This document shows positions 39,301 to 46,491 of a stretch of DNA of 64,000 nt, one piece after another; position 1 is the stretch's first letter, and every line of letters starts with the position of its first letter. The stretch lies in assembly GCA_021292105.1 (NCBI GenBank), contig CM037873.1, positions 9,897,489 to 9,961,488 on the forward strand, in the 5' to 3' direction. The DNA comes from Anadara kagoshimensis (taxonomy: Eukaryota; Mollusca; Bivalvia; Arcoida; Arcidae). A program made the position numbers and the translations under genes. The notes below the pieces were generated by a model. It was not told the origin of the DNA, made no database searches, and worked only from the letters and a program-made list of their open reading frames with translations.

Positions 39301-42300
39301 TGTGATGTCACTATATATGGTTTGCTGTATTTATAGTTTTTTGTATTTATAATAACGATAATAAGTATCTTATCTCTTCTATTTACATTTATTTTCCTTC
39401 AGAATGCAACCATAGCTGTGGCGCCATTAACAATAACAAAAGACAGAGAAGAAGTAGTAGACTTTTCAAAACCATTTATGATGAGTGGAGTAAGCATTAT
39501 AATAAAGAAGCCTGATAAACAAAAACCTGGCGTCTTCTCCTTTATGAAGCCTTTTTCATTAACATTATGGATGTGTATTGTGATTGGTTATATAGTTGTT
39601 AGTATTGGAATGTTTTTGGTCAGTCGATTCAGTCCTGCAGAATGGAAGAAAGTAAAAATTGACGAAGAAACTGAATTTTCAAATAAATTTTCCTTAGCCA
39701 GTTCATTGTGGTTTGCAATGGGATCATTAATGCTACAAGGAAGCGATACATGTCCAAGGCAAGTATGTTATTTTGAACACATCTAACTATATTATCAAAC
39801 AAAACGCAAACTTAATTTTTTTGAAATATTGACATGATTTAGGGTATTATTTCTTAATTCTTGTTTGCGTTTTTCAAATCGAGCAAGTGGAAATCACCAG
39901 TTACGCCCAAATAGTTTCGTTGATTAAAAAACTATTACCATTAAGTTATAAAATAATATCAAAATTTCGTGTTTTACCCATTTGAATATTTAAGCAATAT
40001 ATAATATTTACATTATATACCCGTATTTCTTAGGTACATAAAATAACAGAAAGGTTTAACGTTTGTAACAACAAATTTATCTATATAAATACTACTGCTG
40101 ATTGAATGATAGTGAAAAAAATATGAAGCAAAAATAGTTCAAATATTTTTCTTAAACAGTATAATTGCAATATTTTACGTTACTTCAGTATAACGTTACT
40201 CCAATTAAAACTACATGGTATAGAAAACACAGTTATTTTATGTCATTACATATTACATTTATAGATTTTTGTCAATAAACATTGCAAAGTTGCATATTGC
40301 GACCTTAAACATTTATTTCAATAACGTGTTATTAAAAATATTTTCAGATCAGCAGCTGGGCGTATTATTGGTGGTACGTGGTGGTTTGCTGTTCTCATTG
40401 TCATATCATCATATACAGCTAATTTAGCTGCCTTTTTAACGATTGAAAAAATGGTTACAGCAATAGAGTCAGCGGACGATTTAGCAAAACAAACTGAAAT
40501 CAGTTATGGCACATTAGACTCTGGTTCAACACAGGACTTCTTTAAGGTATGAGCATTTATTTTTATTCAACGAGTTAAAAATTTTAGACGAAACAGTAAG
40601 ACATAATACGTTTTTTTTGCAATTGTCTTCTTTAATATAGAAGACAGAATTATGTAACTTAAATATGTATTGGCAAGAATGAACAAAATAAAAAACCACG
40701 AGATCACACAATTTAATTGAAAAATTAGAAAAAGACAAACATATATCGAGAACACTGATTTTAACATTTTCCGATTGGACATCATTATTACATTATTAAT
40801 ATTATCAATACAGATTCTGTTGTGTGAAATATAATTGTTTATAAACCATACGGCGTCTATTGCGATTTGAAAGTGGGGCCAGACATACAAAGGCATTGTC
40901 TTTTTGATGTAATCTCTATTAATAACTTATTTTGATTATTAGATATTGGCCAGTTTTACACGCTTTTTTCATTAAGGACAACATAATATAACAAGTATGT
41001 GTAGACATATATAATTGCATGTGTTCGTTTGAAGCGATTTACCCACTCATAACGTCATGTATTCATATAAAAATGCCAATTTACCACAATGAGTATTTTA
41101 TTTTTCCTTTTTTTATTTGAATTAGCATTCAAATGTGCCAACATATCAAACAATGTGGAATTTTATGTCTACAGCACATCCAGGAGTTTTTGCTAAAAGT
41201 GTTGAAGAAGGGGTCGCGCGAGTGAGGAGCGCAAAAGGAAAATATGCTTTTTTCTTAGAATCCGTTTATAATGAATATATAAATAATCAAGATCCTTGTG
41301 ATACAATGCAAGTTGGAGCTCCACTGAATTTAAAAGGATATGGTATAGCCAGTCCCAAAAACTCCGAATGGAGGTAACTATTTTTGAATGATAAGTATCG
41401 TGTGCATCGTGTAAAGGACACAATCAATCTTAATTGTAAAATCAAAAAATATGCTAACACAGTCTGCCTTTGTCTTTGTATGCTACATAGACAGGTCCAA
41501 ACGTGGTAAAACAATAAAAAACAATATTACCTATCCATGTCCTAATCACAATCCAGAAGCAAAGTAAAAACTTTGTAACTGACAAGTCAGGTTAGACACG
41601 TGAACTTCCACGATGGAAGTGATGCCGGGTGCTCCGTAAGGATAAGCACCGCCTGTTTCGCTAGCTACACCCGCCACGTGTGTAATCAAAACTGTATGAA
41701 AGGAACATGTAACTATGAAAAGTCAATTTTTATCCAGGACAATCCTGGACACTGAGACATCAAACGTATCAACAATATTCGACGATATTCCAATATTTGT
41801 GCAGATTTACGAGTTATTTCTAGTGACGGCATCTTAACAATGACTGTCGCGAACAATAGTGCGATGATTCTTTCAATCATAAAGTTATTTATTTCAATAG
41901 AGTTATTATCAGCATTTGAGTTTTTCAATATACCAACGTATTTACTTCAAAAGAGGAAGTCCGTAATGTCCAAATATCAAATACTACTAAAATGCTTAAA
42001 GAGATGGGCATTATAAAGTTAACGCAAAACTTATTAATTTATACTGTTTGAATAACCCATATTTAGCATCCACACGAATTTTAAAAGTCGATAGGTACAT
42101 GCAAAGCAGTTGAACTTTTGAAGTTTTGCTTATGCCTCTACATTAACTGTATATCTGTTGAAACTTACGGATTTCCATTTGTTTTATTTTGAACAGGGAT
42201 GAAATATCAATTGCAGTTTTACAATTAATAGAAGATGGTTCTTTAATAAAATTAAAAAAGACATGGTGGGTTGATAAGGGGGAATGTGGTGTACCAGGTT

Positions 42301-44608
42301 CTCATGGGGTAAGTGTCGTTAGGTTTAATGTAATTTTTTCGCTGGTGAAAGTATATGCATGACACTAATTAAAACATATCCTTCATATGATGGAGAATAA
42401 TCTAGTTTGTATGTGCACCATCAGAAGAGCTTCCATTGCTTTGCTAACGCATACATGTTTAATGCTTGCATTTAATAGTTTAAGCGTGACATACCAGTTT
42501 TAATAAGTAATTTTGAGATTATGTTATCGTTCATTACAAGAGACCTTAAAGACTATCCAGCTCATATCACAGATACGTAAATAAAAATTAAAATGTGTAA
42601 GAGGTCATGCGTAAATCTTCTGAAAGAACATGGCTTGTCAGCGTCTTACAATTTTCATAGGTTTAATATTAAAAGTTCAAAAAGGCCAGCCTTGTTAATA
42701 TGTGTATTTCTATCTATATAACTACTTTCTGTATCCGCATGCATAGCCAGTTGTAGATGACATAACACTTTTTATATTTTAATGTTGTCAACATTTTAAA
42801 AGTTCATTTCAACCTCAAATTGAAATTCTTGTATATACAGTGCATGACTGAGACATGCTCTTTGGACGCTCTGAAGTTCAAGCGTTTTTATACAATTGTA
42901 TATTTGTTTTCAGGGTTCTAAAAAGAAATCTTTATCTTTAAGTAACGTCGCAGGAGTATTTTTTATTTTAATTGGTGGATTAGTGCTGGCAATAATAGTT
43001 GGGGTGTCAGATTTTTTAAGATCAAAGTCTCGGAGTAAACTTGGGGTAAGCATTTCTTTGCTACCTATACAGGTATAATATACACAATTTCTATTAATGG
43101 ATAATTGATGTGTGTATTTATAAGGAAGCGATACACGATCATCTCTTGGGCAAATTATCTAAACTGCCTTGTTAGTATCATAAAAATAATTATTTTAATT
43201 ATAGCGATATACATGGAGAAAAATTGTAAGCTACCAAGTCAAGATTCTTTCACTTATATCAAGACAGTACATGCAATGGTCTATTGATTCCATGTTTGCA
43301 AAAATAAATTTTTAAAGCAAATTTAAATATTTTGCAATAAATCGGACAGTTAGAGGCTCTCGAATGGGACTATAACCACATCGTTGACATTTTCATTACC
43401 CGGTCAAATAAGAAATTCTATAACCAGTGTTTGGTAATTAATTGTGTTTTAGTTATTGTATCGGGTATTGAATAGTACATGTTTTAGTTCATTTAAAATA
43501 TTCGTTCTATTATGGAATTTAACTATTGTAGGGATTTGCCTTAATTGGAACGAATTCAGCTATACCAATAATGGCAGATCAATCTGACCACAGTTCTGTA
43601 AATGGACCGAAGCGAGAAAATGATTTTAATGAAGTAAAGGTTAGTTCAATTTTTTCTTATTTATCTGCAATTATTCGATACACTCTTTTTTCAAATTCAT
43701 TGCATTTTTAATGTTTAAACGTTCCTCGACAAAAAGTCAGAAAATGAATTATTGTATAAACGTTTAAGATTTATATCGAATCAGTGTTTTTAATCTGGGT
43801 ATGGATTATCACAGTATTAAAATAAAATCCTTATGAATGTTATCATGGTTGTATCAGTTGAGGAGTTATGAATATATCGGTAACTTTTAAACCTAACCTT
43901 AATTTTAATTGCAAAATTCATGAAATATTGTTATTTCAACAGCTATTTCCCCATGCTAGGTACGCCAACCAAACTCAAACGGAATTAAAGAATGTTTTTT
44001 TTCACTTACATTGCTAAACTTTTTATAAATTTTCATTTCTGGAGGCTTCTGATCTACCTATTTCACATGAATTGATAAATATTTTCGAATTAGGATCTGC
44101 CTGAGTGGAACTCGAAAAAAGAATATGAGAAACGCTATGACCCGTAGTTATACTCGTCTGATCAATTGGTCTCGAAGGTCACCGGACGTCAAATAGAAAC
44201 ATGAGAGTTAAACATAAAATCCCGGCATTGTTGATATAATACATTGTCAGTAGCATTATTTTACTTTTGAACTGTATTCAAATATGTTTCGTGTTTGTGA
44301 GAGCATATTAATAACTATCCAAGATGCAAAAAACAACAGCTTGCAAATGTTGACTGAAATTCAATTGAGCGTTCGAGACTGGGGCATTTCCGAATCTATA
44401 TTGTTTGGATAATGTTTTATTTTAAGTTGAAAATTGAAATAAAATATGCGCGGATAAAATATTCAAATATAGGTCCACACCCCTTATGAAGTTCTTATGG
44501 CTTGTGATATGTATTTGTAATTTTGTATTTTTTCAGTATTTTTCTTATCCGTTACCACCACCAAAATACAGCAATGTTGTGGATCAAAATGGACACACAG
44601 ATGTTTGA
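18453..44608 (+). CDS. GRIA-like: AMPA-type ionotropic glutamate receptor subunit (16 visible exons, 5' end missing)
   Basis: Glutamate-gated cation channel subunit of fast excitatory synapses. Joined exons: 18453-18698, 30450-30652, 31803-31856, 32475-32636, 33218-33415, 34542-34649, 36836-36940, 37790-37859, 38480-38619, 39403-39758, 40348-40546, 41126-41373, 42197-42308, 42914-43045, 43532-43639, 44537-44608. All junctions keep frame. Order: ATD (exons 1-6), LBD S1 (7-10), M1, pore loop and M2 (10), M3 (11), S2 (11-13), M4 (14), cytoplasmic tail (15-16). Family hallmarks seen: APLTIT with the glutamate-binding Arg (DREEV), SYTANLAAF in M3, LDSGST, the Glu in FLES, and the ATD cysteine pair. 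AMPA rather than kainate type is inferred from the pore (RIIGGTWWF) and KPGVFSF. Odd points: Leu at the Q/R site, a GC-AG intron after exon 10, one flip/flop-position exon only. The signal peptide and about 70 N-terminal residues are not found. Confidence 0.95.
18807..18829. repeat. T-run
   Basis: 23 consecutive T, 110 bases after receptor exon 1. The text before and after it (tggaattgtc, aaaaattcgacttcc) resembles the hammerhead-bearing repeat, so it is probably a relic of that element. Confidence 0.7.
20648..20775 (+). mobile_element. Penelope-like tail fragment
   Basis: RT-sense copy: agctaaacgggaggttctt, ccagagcacctaacctgact and cacgtgtttgacc. Confidence 0.6.
21624..21666. repeat. (CA)n microsatellite
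   Basis: About 21 AC dinucleotides without interruption. Confidence 0.98.
21955..22175 (-). repeat. Left member of a diverged inverted pair
   Basis: Read on the - strand: TGACGTCACAAGTGTGATCG, caggtgcaaaattggaggtt and tatcgaaaatcg...acttacactttaa. Similar text on the + strand at 25691-25890. They share the 16-mer cacacttgtgacgtca, which contains the CRE palindrome TGACGTCA (22168-22175). Confidence 0.45.
24085..24340. repeat. Probable dispersed repeat fragment
   Basis: 'ggggtatatgggaatcaccctgtccatctgtcc' resembles the ends of common bivalve repeats. Followed by a T-poor, ORF-free stretch with a G-run at 24303. Confidence 0.35.
25166..25244 (+). repeat. tRNA-like sequence, probably a SINE head
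   Basis: Ends GACCGAA and TTTGGTC pair as an acceptor stem. B box GGTTCGAGTC (25224-25233) is perfect and an A-box-like tagttacgacg is present. The anticodon arm has a 10-base loop, so a functional tRNA is unlikely. A T-rich run follows. Confidence 0.5.
25691..25890 (+). repeat. Right member of a diverged inverted pair
   Basis: Reads cacttgtgacgtcacgagtc, caggtgtgcaaaaggggtta and gatatcg...acttacactttaa. CRE palindrome at 25699-25706. Interval to the left member is 3.5 kb, with no transposase recognised. Confidence 0.45.
26664..26787. mobile_element. 124-bp double-palindrome element, copy 1
   Basis: Two perfect 57-bp inverted arms (26665-26721 and 26730-26786) around 8 bases, aatatatt. Each arm is nearly self-complementary (gtcatatacc...ggtatatgac). 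Ends TGTCATATACC/GGTATATGACA, flanked by ATAG on both sides (26660-26663, 26788-26791), a likely 4-bp target duplication. No coding capacity. Confidence 0.85.
27270..27325. repeat. (TTTA)n microsatellite
   Basis: About 13 TTTA tetranucleotides, perfect until the last unit. Confidence 0.97.
29131..29160. repeat. (TAATTG)n short repeat
   Basis: Five units of attgta. Confidence 0.9.
30005..30115 (-). mobile_element. Penelope-like tail fragment
   Basis: Contains taccagggaagtaggaccgg and ttccggaagggttag, ending in ctagctacacc. It lies 335 bp before receptor exon 2. Confidence 0.65.
30450..30652 (+). CDS. GRIA-like: Glutamate receptor, visible exon 2 (ATD)
   Basis: Tttcag acceptor, cag|gtatgt donor. 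It completes the Gly codon split from the previous exon and encodes [18 protein letters not shown] to SSYYTILRQ. This is the poorly conserved ATD lobe stretch, placed by phase, length and the leading GL..LQ.L motif. It follows an 11.75-kb intron, the longest seen in the gene. Confidence 0.88.
31803..31856 (+). CDS. GRIA-like: Glutamate receptor, visible exon 3 (ATD, 18 codons)
   Basis: A 54-bp exon in phase 0 at both ends, encoding [18 protein letters not shown]. It aligns with the AMPA segment 'IGKHVKGYHYIIANLGF', a short exon also in other AMPA genes. Acceptor ttttttcag, donor ctg|gttagt. Confidence 0.88.
32475..32636 (+). CDS. GRIA-like: Glutamate receptor, visible exon 4 (ATD)
   Basis: Encodes [20 protein letters not shown] then [13 protein letters not shown], matching the family 'GGANVSGFQIVD.D...V..F'. 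It contains an N-glycosylation sequon (NIT). Phase 0 to phase 0; donor cag|gtttgt. Confidence 0.92.
33218..33415 (+). CDS. GRIA-like: Glutamate receptor, visible exon 5 (ATD, second disulfide Cys)
   Basis: Encodes [20 protein letters not shown] and then [17 protein letters not shown]. The second part matches '[22 protein letters not shown]', and its Cys pairs with the Cys of visible exon 1 in the family. Sequons NNT and NRT are present. Acceptor ttaag, donor caa|gtatgt. Confidence 0.93.
33790..34065 (-). mobile_element. Penelope-like tail copy, inverted relative to 35886-36183
   Basis: About 275 bp, roughly 92% identical by eye to the reverse complement of 35905-36183, including the additional 58-base segment. 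In the receptor intron before exon 6. Confidence 0.8.
34428..34476 (+). ncRNA. Hammerhead ribozyme-like motif
   Basis: Stem I halves AGCACTA (34428-34434) and TAGTGCT (34470-34476) pair over 7 bases. Core CTGATGA is at 34438-34444, with stem II GGAAT/ATACC, GAA at 34458-34460 and the cleavage triplet GTC at 34467-34469. Degenerate points: three extra bases between stem I and the core, GAAG instead of GAAA, and a very short stem III. Penelope-like elements are known to carry such motifs. Probably a relic, 65 bp before receptor exon 6. Confidence 0.5.
34542..34649 (+). CDS. GRIA-like: Glutamate receptor, visible exon 6 (end of ATD)
   Basis: 36 codons: [20 protein letters not shown], then YTLEVLSVG, matching '[26 protein letters not shown]'. 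Sequons NQT and NYT are present. The exon lies between two inverted Penelope-tail copies (33790-34065 and 35886-36183), which could pair in the pre-mRNA. Phase 0 at both ends, so skipping it would keep frame. Confidence 0.93.
35200..35885 (+). pseudogene. 5'-truncated, frameshifted Penelope-like reverse transcriptase
   Basis: The open part (35222-35692) has [20 protein letters not shown] (RT motif B), [12 protein letters not shown] (catalytic Y-I-D-D), [20 protein letters not shown] and [17 protein letters not shown]. Homology continues out of frame as [15 protein letters not shown] near 35670-35715 and [18 protein letters not shown] near 35805-35865, so at least two frame breaks are present. 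Nothing upstream of motif A is recognised: a 5'-truncated dead copy. The assignment to Penelope-like elements rests on recalled similarity to bivalve RT proteins; no GIY-YIG domain is visible. It lies in the intron between receptor exons 6 and 7 and runs straight into the tail repeat at 35886-36183. Confidence 0.8.
35886..36183 (+). mobile_element. Penelope-like element 3' tail joined to RT
   Basis: Downstream continuation of the RT fragment, from tgacgtctcatag to ggacatgg...gtttgtttttga. It is the reference for the dispersed tail family in this window and reads in the RT sense. Two small hairpins are visible: ACTTCC/GGAAGT and GGTGCT/AGCACC. It shares an extra segment of about 58 bases (gtaactagcttc...) with the inverted copy at 33790-34065. 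Confidence 0.75.
36836..36940 (+). CDS. GRIA-like: Glutamate receptor, visible exon 7 (ATD-LBD linker, start of S1)
   Basis: Encodes [20 protein letters not shown] and then KKIIVTSIL. The first part matches the family 'IGYWSEVDKMV' and the second is the first LBD beta strand ('TVVVTTILE'). Acceptor ttcaag, donor ctg|gtaaat; phase 0. Confidence 0.92.
37275..37424. mobile_element. 150-bp foldback element, probable MITE
   Basis: Perfect 24-base ends (37275-37298 and 37401-37424) continue as an imperfect stem through gtatcaggtc/gacctgatac and tgtatcac/gtgatacg to a loop cgcgcaagcgc. Flanked by TA-rich sequence, consistent with TA target duplication of Tc1/mariner type, which is inference. In the receptor intron between exons 7 and 8. 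Confidence 0.75.
37790..37859 (+). CDS. GRIA-like: Glutamate receptor, visible exon 8 (LBD S1)
   Basis: Encodes EEPFLFDRN and then YEGNDRYEG, matching 'ESPYVMMKKN...LEGNERYEGYCVDL'. It carries the Tyr of RYEG that lines the glutamate pocket in AMPA receptors. Ends in phase 1 at gagg|gtaagt. Confidence 0.93.
38480..38619 (+). CDS. GRIA-like: Glutamate receptor, visible exon 9 (LBD S1)
   Basis: Encodes [20 protein letters not shown] and ends [13 protein letters not shown]. This matches '[22 protein letters not shown]' and 'WNGMVGELVYG'. Donor ggg|gtttgt, phase 0. Confidence 0.95.
39133..39305 (+). mobile_element. Penelope-like tail fragment
   Basis: RT-sense copy ending ggattgtggtttggacatga and ttgtatgtttgtgatg, about 100 bp before receptor exon 10. 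Confidence 0.65.
39403..39758 (+). CDS. GRIA-like: Glutamate receptor, visible exon 10 (S1, M1, pore loop; GC donor)
   Basis: The largest exon, 356 bp. In order: [20 protein letters not shown] (binding Pro, Thr and Arg conserved), [14 protein letters not shown]1 around [20 protein letters not shown], and the pore segment [19 protein letters not shown]. At the Q/R position AMPA receptors have Gln (edited to Arg in GluA2); here it is Leu, codon CTA. The exon ends ccaag|gcaagt: only this GC donor joins in frame to the next exon. The GT four bases downstream would shift frame. Confidence 0.95.
40348..40546 (+). CDS. GRIA-like: Glutamate receptor, visible exon 11 (M2 end, M3, S2 start)
   Basis: Completes the split Arg codon and encodes [20 protein letters not shown], then [15 protein letters not shown], the near-invariant M3 gate. 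It continues with [20 protein letters not shown] and STQDFFK, with the Ser-Thr pair that contacts glutamate. Acceptor ttttcag, donor aag|gtatga. Confidence 0.96.
41126..41373 (+). CDS. GRIA-like: Glutamate receptor, visible exon 12 (S2)
   Basis: Encodes [44 protein letters not shown] and [15 protein letters not shown]. It carries the pocket Glu (FLES) and the first Cys (PCDTM) of the conserved LBD disulfide. Ends in phase 2 at tggag|gtaact. Confidence 0.96.
41516..41790 (-). mobile_element. Penelope-like tail copy
   Basis: Long copy: gacacgtgaacttccacg, gctagctacacccgccacg, then the RT-proximal part atccaggacaatcctggaca. In the receptor intron between exons 12 and 13. Confidence 0.75.
42197..42308 (+). 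CDS. GRIA-like: Glutamate receptor, visible exon 13 (flip/flop position)
   Basis: Encodes [20 protein letters not shown] and then [11 protein letters not shown]. The 112-bp exon has the same boundaries as the vertebrate flip/flop cassette, but I see no second copy in the neighbouring introns. It carries the second disulfide Cys (KGECG). Acceptor gaacag, donor ggg|gtaagt. Confidence 0.96.
42914..43045 (+). CDS. GRIA-like: Glutamate receptor, visible exon 14 (M4)
   Basis: Encodes [20 protein letters not shown] then [17 protein letters not shown]. This matches AMPA '[29 protein letters not shown]'. It is the fourth membrane segment followed by basic juxtamembrane residues. Phase 0 at both ends. 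Confidence 0.96.
43532..43639 (+). CDS. GRIA-like: Glutamate receptor, visible exon 15 (cytoplasmic tail)
   Basis: 36 codons: [20 protein letters not shown] then [16 protein letters not shown]. It is not conserved with vertebrate tails, and is accepted on the ttgtag acceptor, aag|gttagt donor, phase 0 continuity and position between M4 and the last exon. Confidence 0.8.
44537..44608 (+). CDS. GRIA-like: Glutamate receptor, visible exon 16 (C terminus and stop)
   Basis: Acceptor ttttttcag; encodes [20 protein letters not shown] and ends TDV then TGA. The final T-D-V fits a class I PDZ ligand (Ser/Thr-x-hydrophobic), and PPKY fits a PPxY WW-domain ligand. Both are inferred from pattern. A poly(A) signal follows 324 bases after the stop. 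Confidence 0.88.
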   Translation, partial: YFSYPLPPPKYSNVVDQNGHTDV

Positions 44609-44960
44609 TTTAACAGTAAATTAACCATACATACGGAAAGAATAAGTCCAGCTATGGAGGTTTCAAGTACAAAATACCGACATTTATACCAACAAGTCTA
44701 TGAACTCACTTGGAGTAAATGAAAATCTTATTTTTTTATTTAACACCGAAGACGTTTTGAAGTACAAACACTTTTGGCTGACGCGGGAATTATTTGATAT
44801 TTAAAATGCACTTCTGTTCACACAATCACAAATGATAATCTGTTCAGCACACTTTGTAATCAAAATTAAATTTGTGGTTTTTATTATTTGAAAACCATTG
44901 TTATATATGTTTATTTATAAATACTCTCTAAAATAAATGTTTATACAAATAATTAACGTA
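44609..44960 (+). promoter_or_regulatory. Glutamate receptor 3' UTR with poly(A) signal
   Basis: A non-coding AT-rich stretch after the stop, with AATAAA at 44932-44937. The cleavage site would fall at about 44950-44960. No other strong poly(A) signal occurs before it. Confidence 0.65.
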
Positions 44961-46395
44961 TTCTTTTTACTCTTTGGTGTACATTTTGGGTTGTCATATC
45001 AAGTTGTGAAAATATCAGATTATTGCAGTCGAATTATATACATTTGGTCATAGAACCAATAGCACTCATGCAAGTTGCAAGTTTTTTGGCACTTAAAAAA
45101 CGTTATTGTATCCGGTGGACGAATTCAACAACTTACTTTATCCTGTCTATAACTGCTTCTATAATAATGGATTCCAAATACTAAAGCTGGCTTGAATATT
45201 TAAAAAAAGTAAAAAATTAATCCTCAGAGTCTCTTGGTGTATCTGAAATTTGGTAATTGTGTGTAAATTGTTAAAAATGTGCAAGCTAGCATGCAATATT
45301 AGCAAGAATACATATTAAAGCTTTGAAATATCGGTAAGACGCAATTTGTTCGTTACCACGAATTAAATACGCATGCATGCAACCAAGATATATCAGAACA
45401 ATGTACATCTCATTATCATAGTTCAGATTAAACCAGACACTGTATGTATTTATTTCAAATATTCTACCAAATTTATATCTTAAATCATTGAAAAATGTCT
45501 AGCTAGATGAGATGCTTAGCATTACCGAGGACCCGGTCCTCGCTACGTTTTCGAATTAAATGCCATCTCCAGGGCCAAGAATCTTAAAAGATTGAAATAT
45601 AATCTAGCTAGCTGAACAAAATCCGCTTACCCTTCCAGAGCAACTGGTCTCATTTGCCAGGTAAGACATCACGTGCAAAGCTTCCTTAGTCAGTTGTTTG
45701 GTTTATACTTTGCTTTTTGGGATTGTGATTAAGATATGGATAGGTATTTTTGAAATTGATTGATAAATGACATCTACTGGTTATATAAATGTATGGTTGA
45801 GATTAGTGCAAGATTAAAAAACACCGTTATTGTGGCATATGTGTTTGGTGTGTGTCGATTGATTAAAGGTGACATTAGTGGACAAATGCGTTGCCTGCTC
45901 CAATTATACATTGAATCTACTTTTGAATTTGCGTAAATAAATAATTAATATTAAGAAAAAGTACGACGTGATTTATAAACACTTTGATAAAACAATTATA
46001 TACAGTATTTTAATTACTCGGTAAGAAATTATTGCCTAACAAGTTAGATACGTTTTCTTAAAGAACGATTTTCTTTAGACAGAATACAAATTCTATCACA
46101 TCTGGTAAAAAGAAAATACGAGATAACTGAATCATACTATGTTCACATATTCATATGGTAAAACAAATGCTAAATTTTTCTTGTAATATTTGGTATCGCA
46201 TCATATATTAAAGTGGGAACTGCGAAAATTACTGAATACAAGCTTTATTTGCAGAAAACAGAAGGGATCCGTTTAAGGATTAAGTTCTACATGATTGCTA
46301 GTATGTCGTAAAGTAGAACATACTGAGAACTAGTTATATGTTACACCAATACAAAACCTAAACAAAACATTCATCTTATACCTGTCCATAGTATT
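44961..46395. other. Tail-to-tail intergenic gap
   Basis: Lies between the 3' ends of the two convergent genes. Contains one Penelope-tail fragment (45600-45755) and otherwise AT-rich sequence with no recognised gene. Confidence 0.6.
45600..45755 (+). mobile_element. Penelope-like tail fragment
   Basis: RT-sense copy in the intergenic gap: tagctagctgaac, cttacccttccagagca and gggattgtgattaagatatg. Confidence 0.65.
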
Positions 46396-46401
46396 TTTAT
46401 T
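46396..46401 (-). promoter_or_regulatory. Probable TEP poly(A) signal
   Basis: AATAAA on the - strand, 35 bases downstream of the proposed stop. Such a 3' UTR would be very short. Confidence 0.45.
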
Positions 46402-46435
46402 GAAACAATATTACGTTTAATTGAAACATTTTCCT

Positions 46436-46491
46436 TCACATAAACAACCAACCGATAAGTTTGGATACATACGTTGTTGTTGCTCTGTGAC
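46436..46491 (-). CDS. TEP: TEP gene, probable last exon
   Basis: Completes the split Arg codon after DYYEP and encodes HRATTTYVSKLIGWLFM then TGA. Support: attttcaag acceptor, correct phase, a short basic tail like other TEPs, and AATAAA 35 bases past the stop. It sits 2.9 kb from the previous exon and the family tail is variable, so another last exon is possible. No long GPI-type hydrophobic tail is seen. Confidence 0.55.

Noticed and set aside
39759-39786. GT donor at 39763 for receptor exon 10
   Set aside because: It would frameshift the M3 exon; the GC donor at 39759 keeps the conserved sequence.
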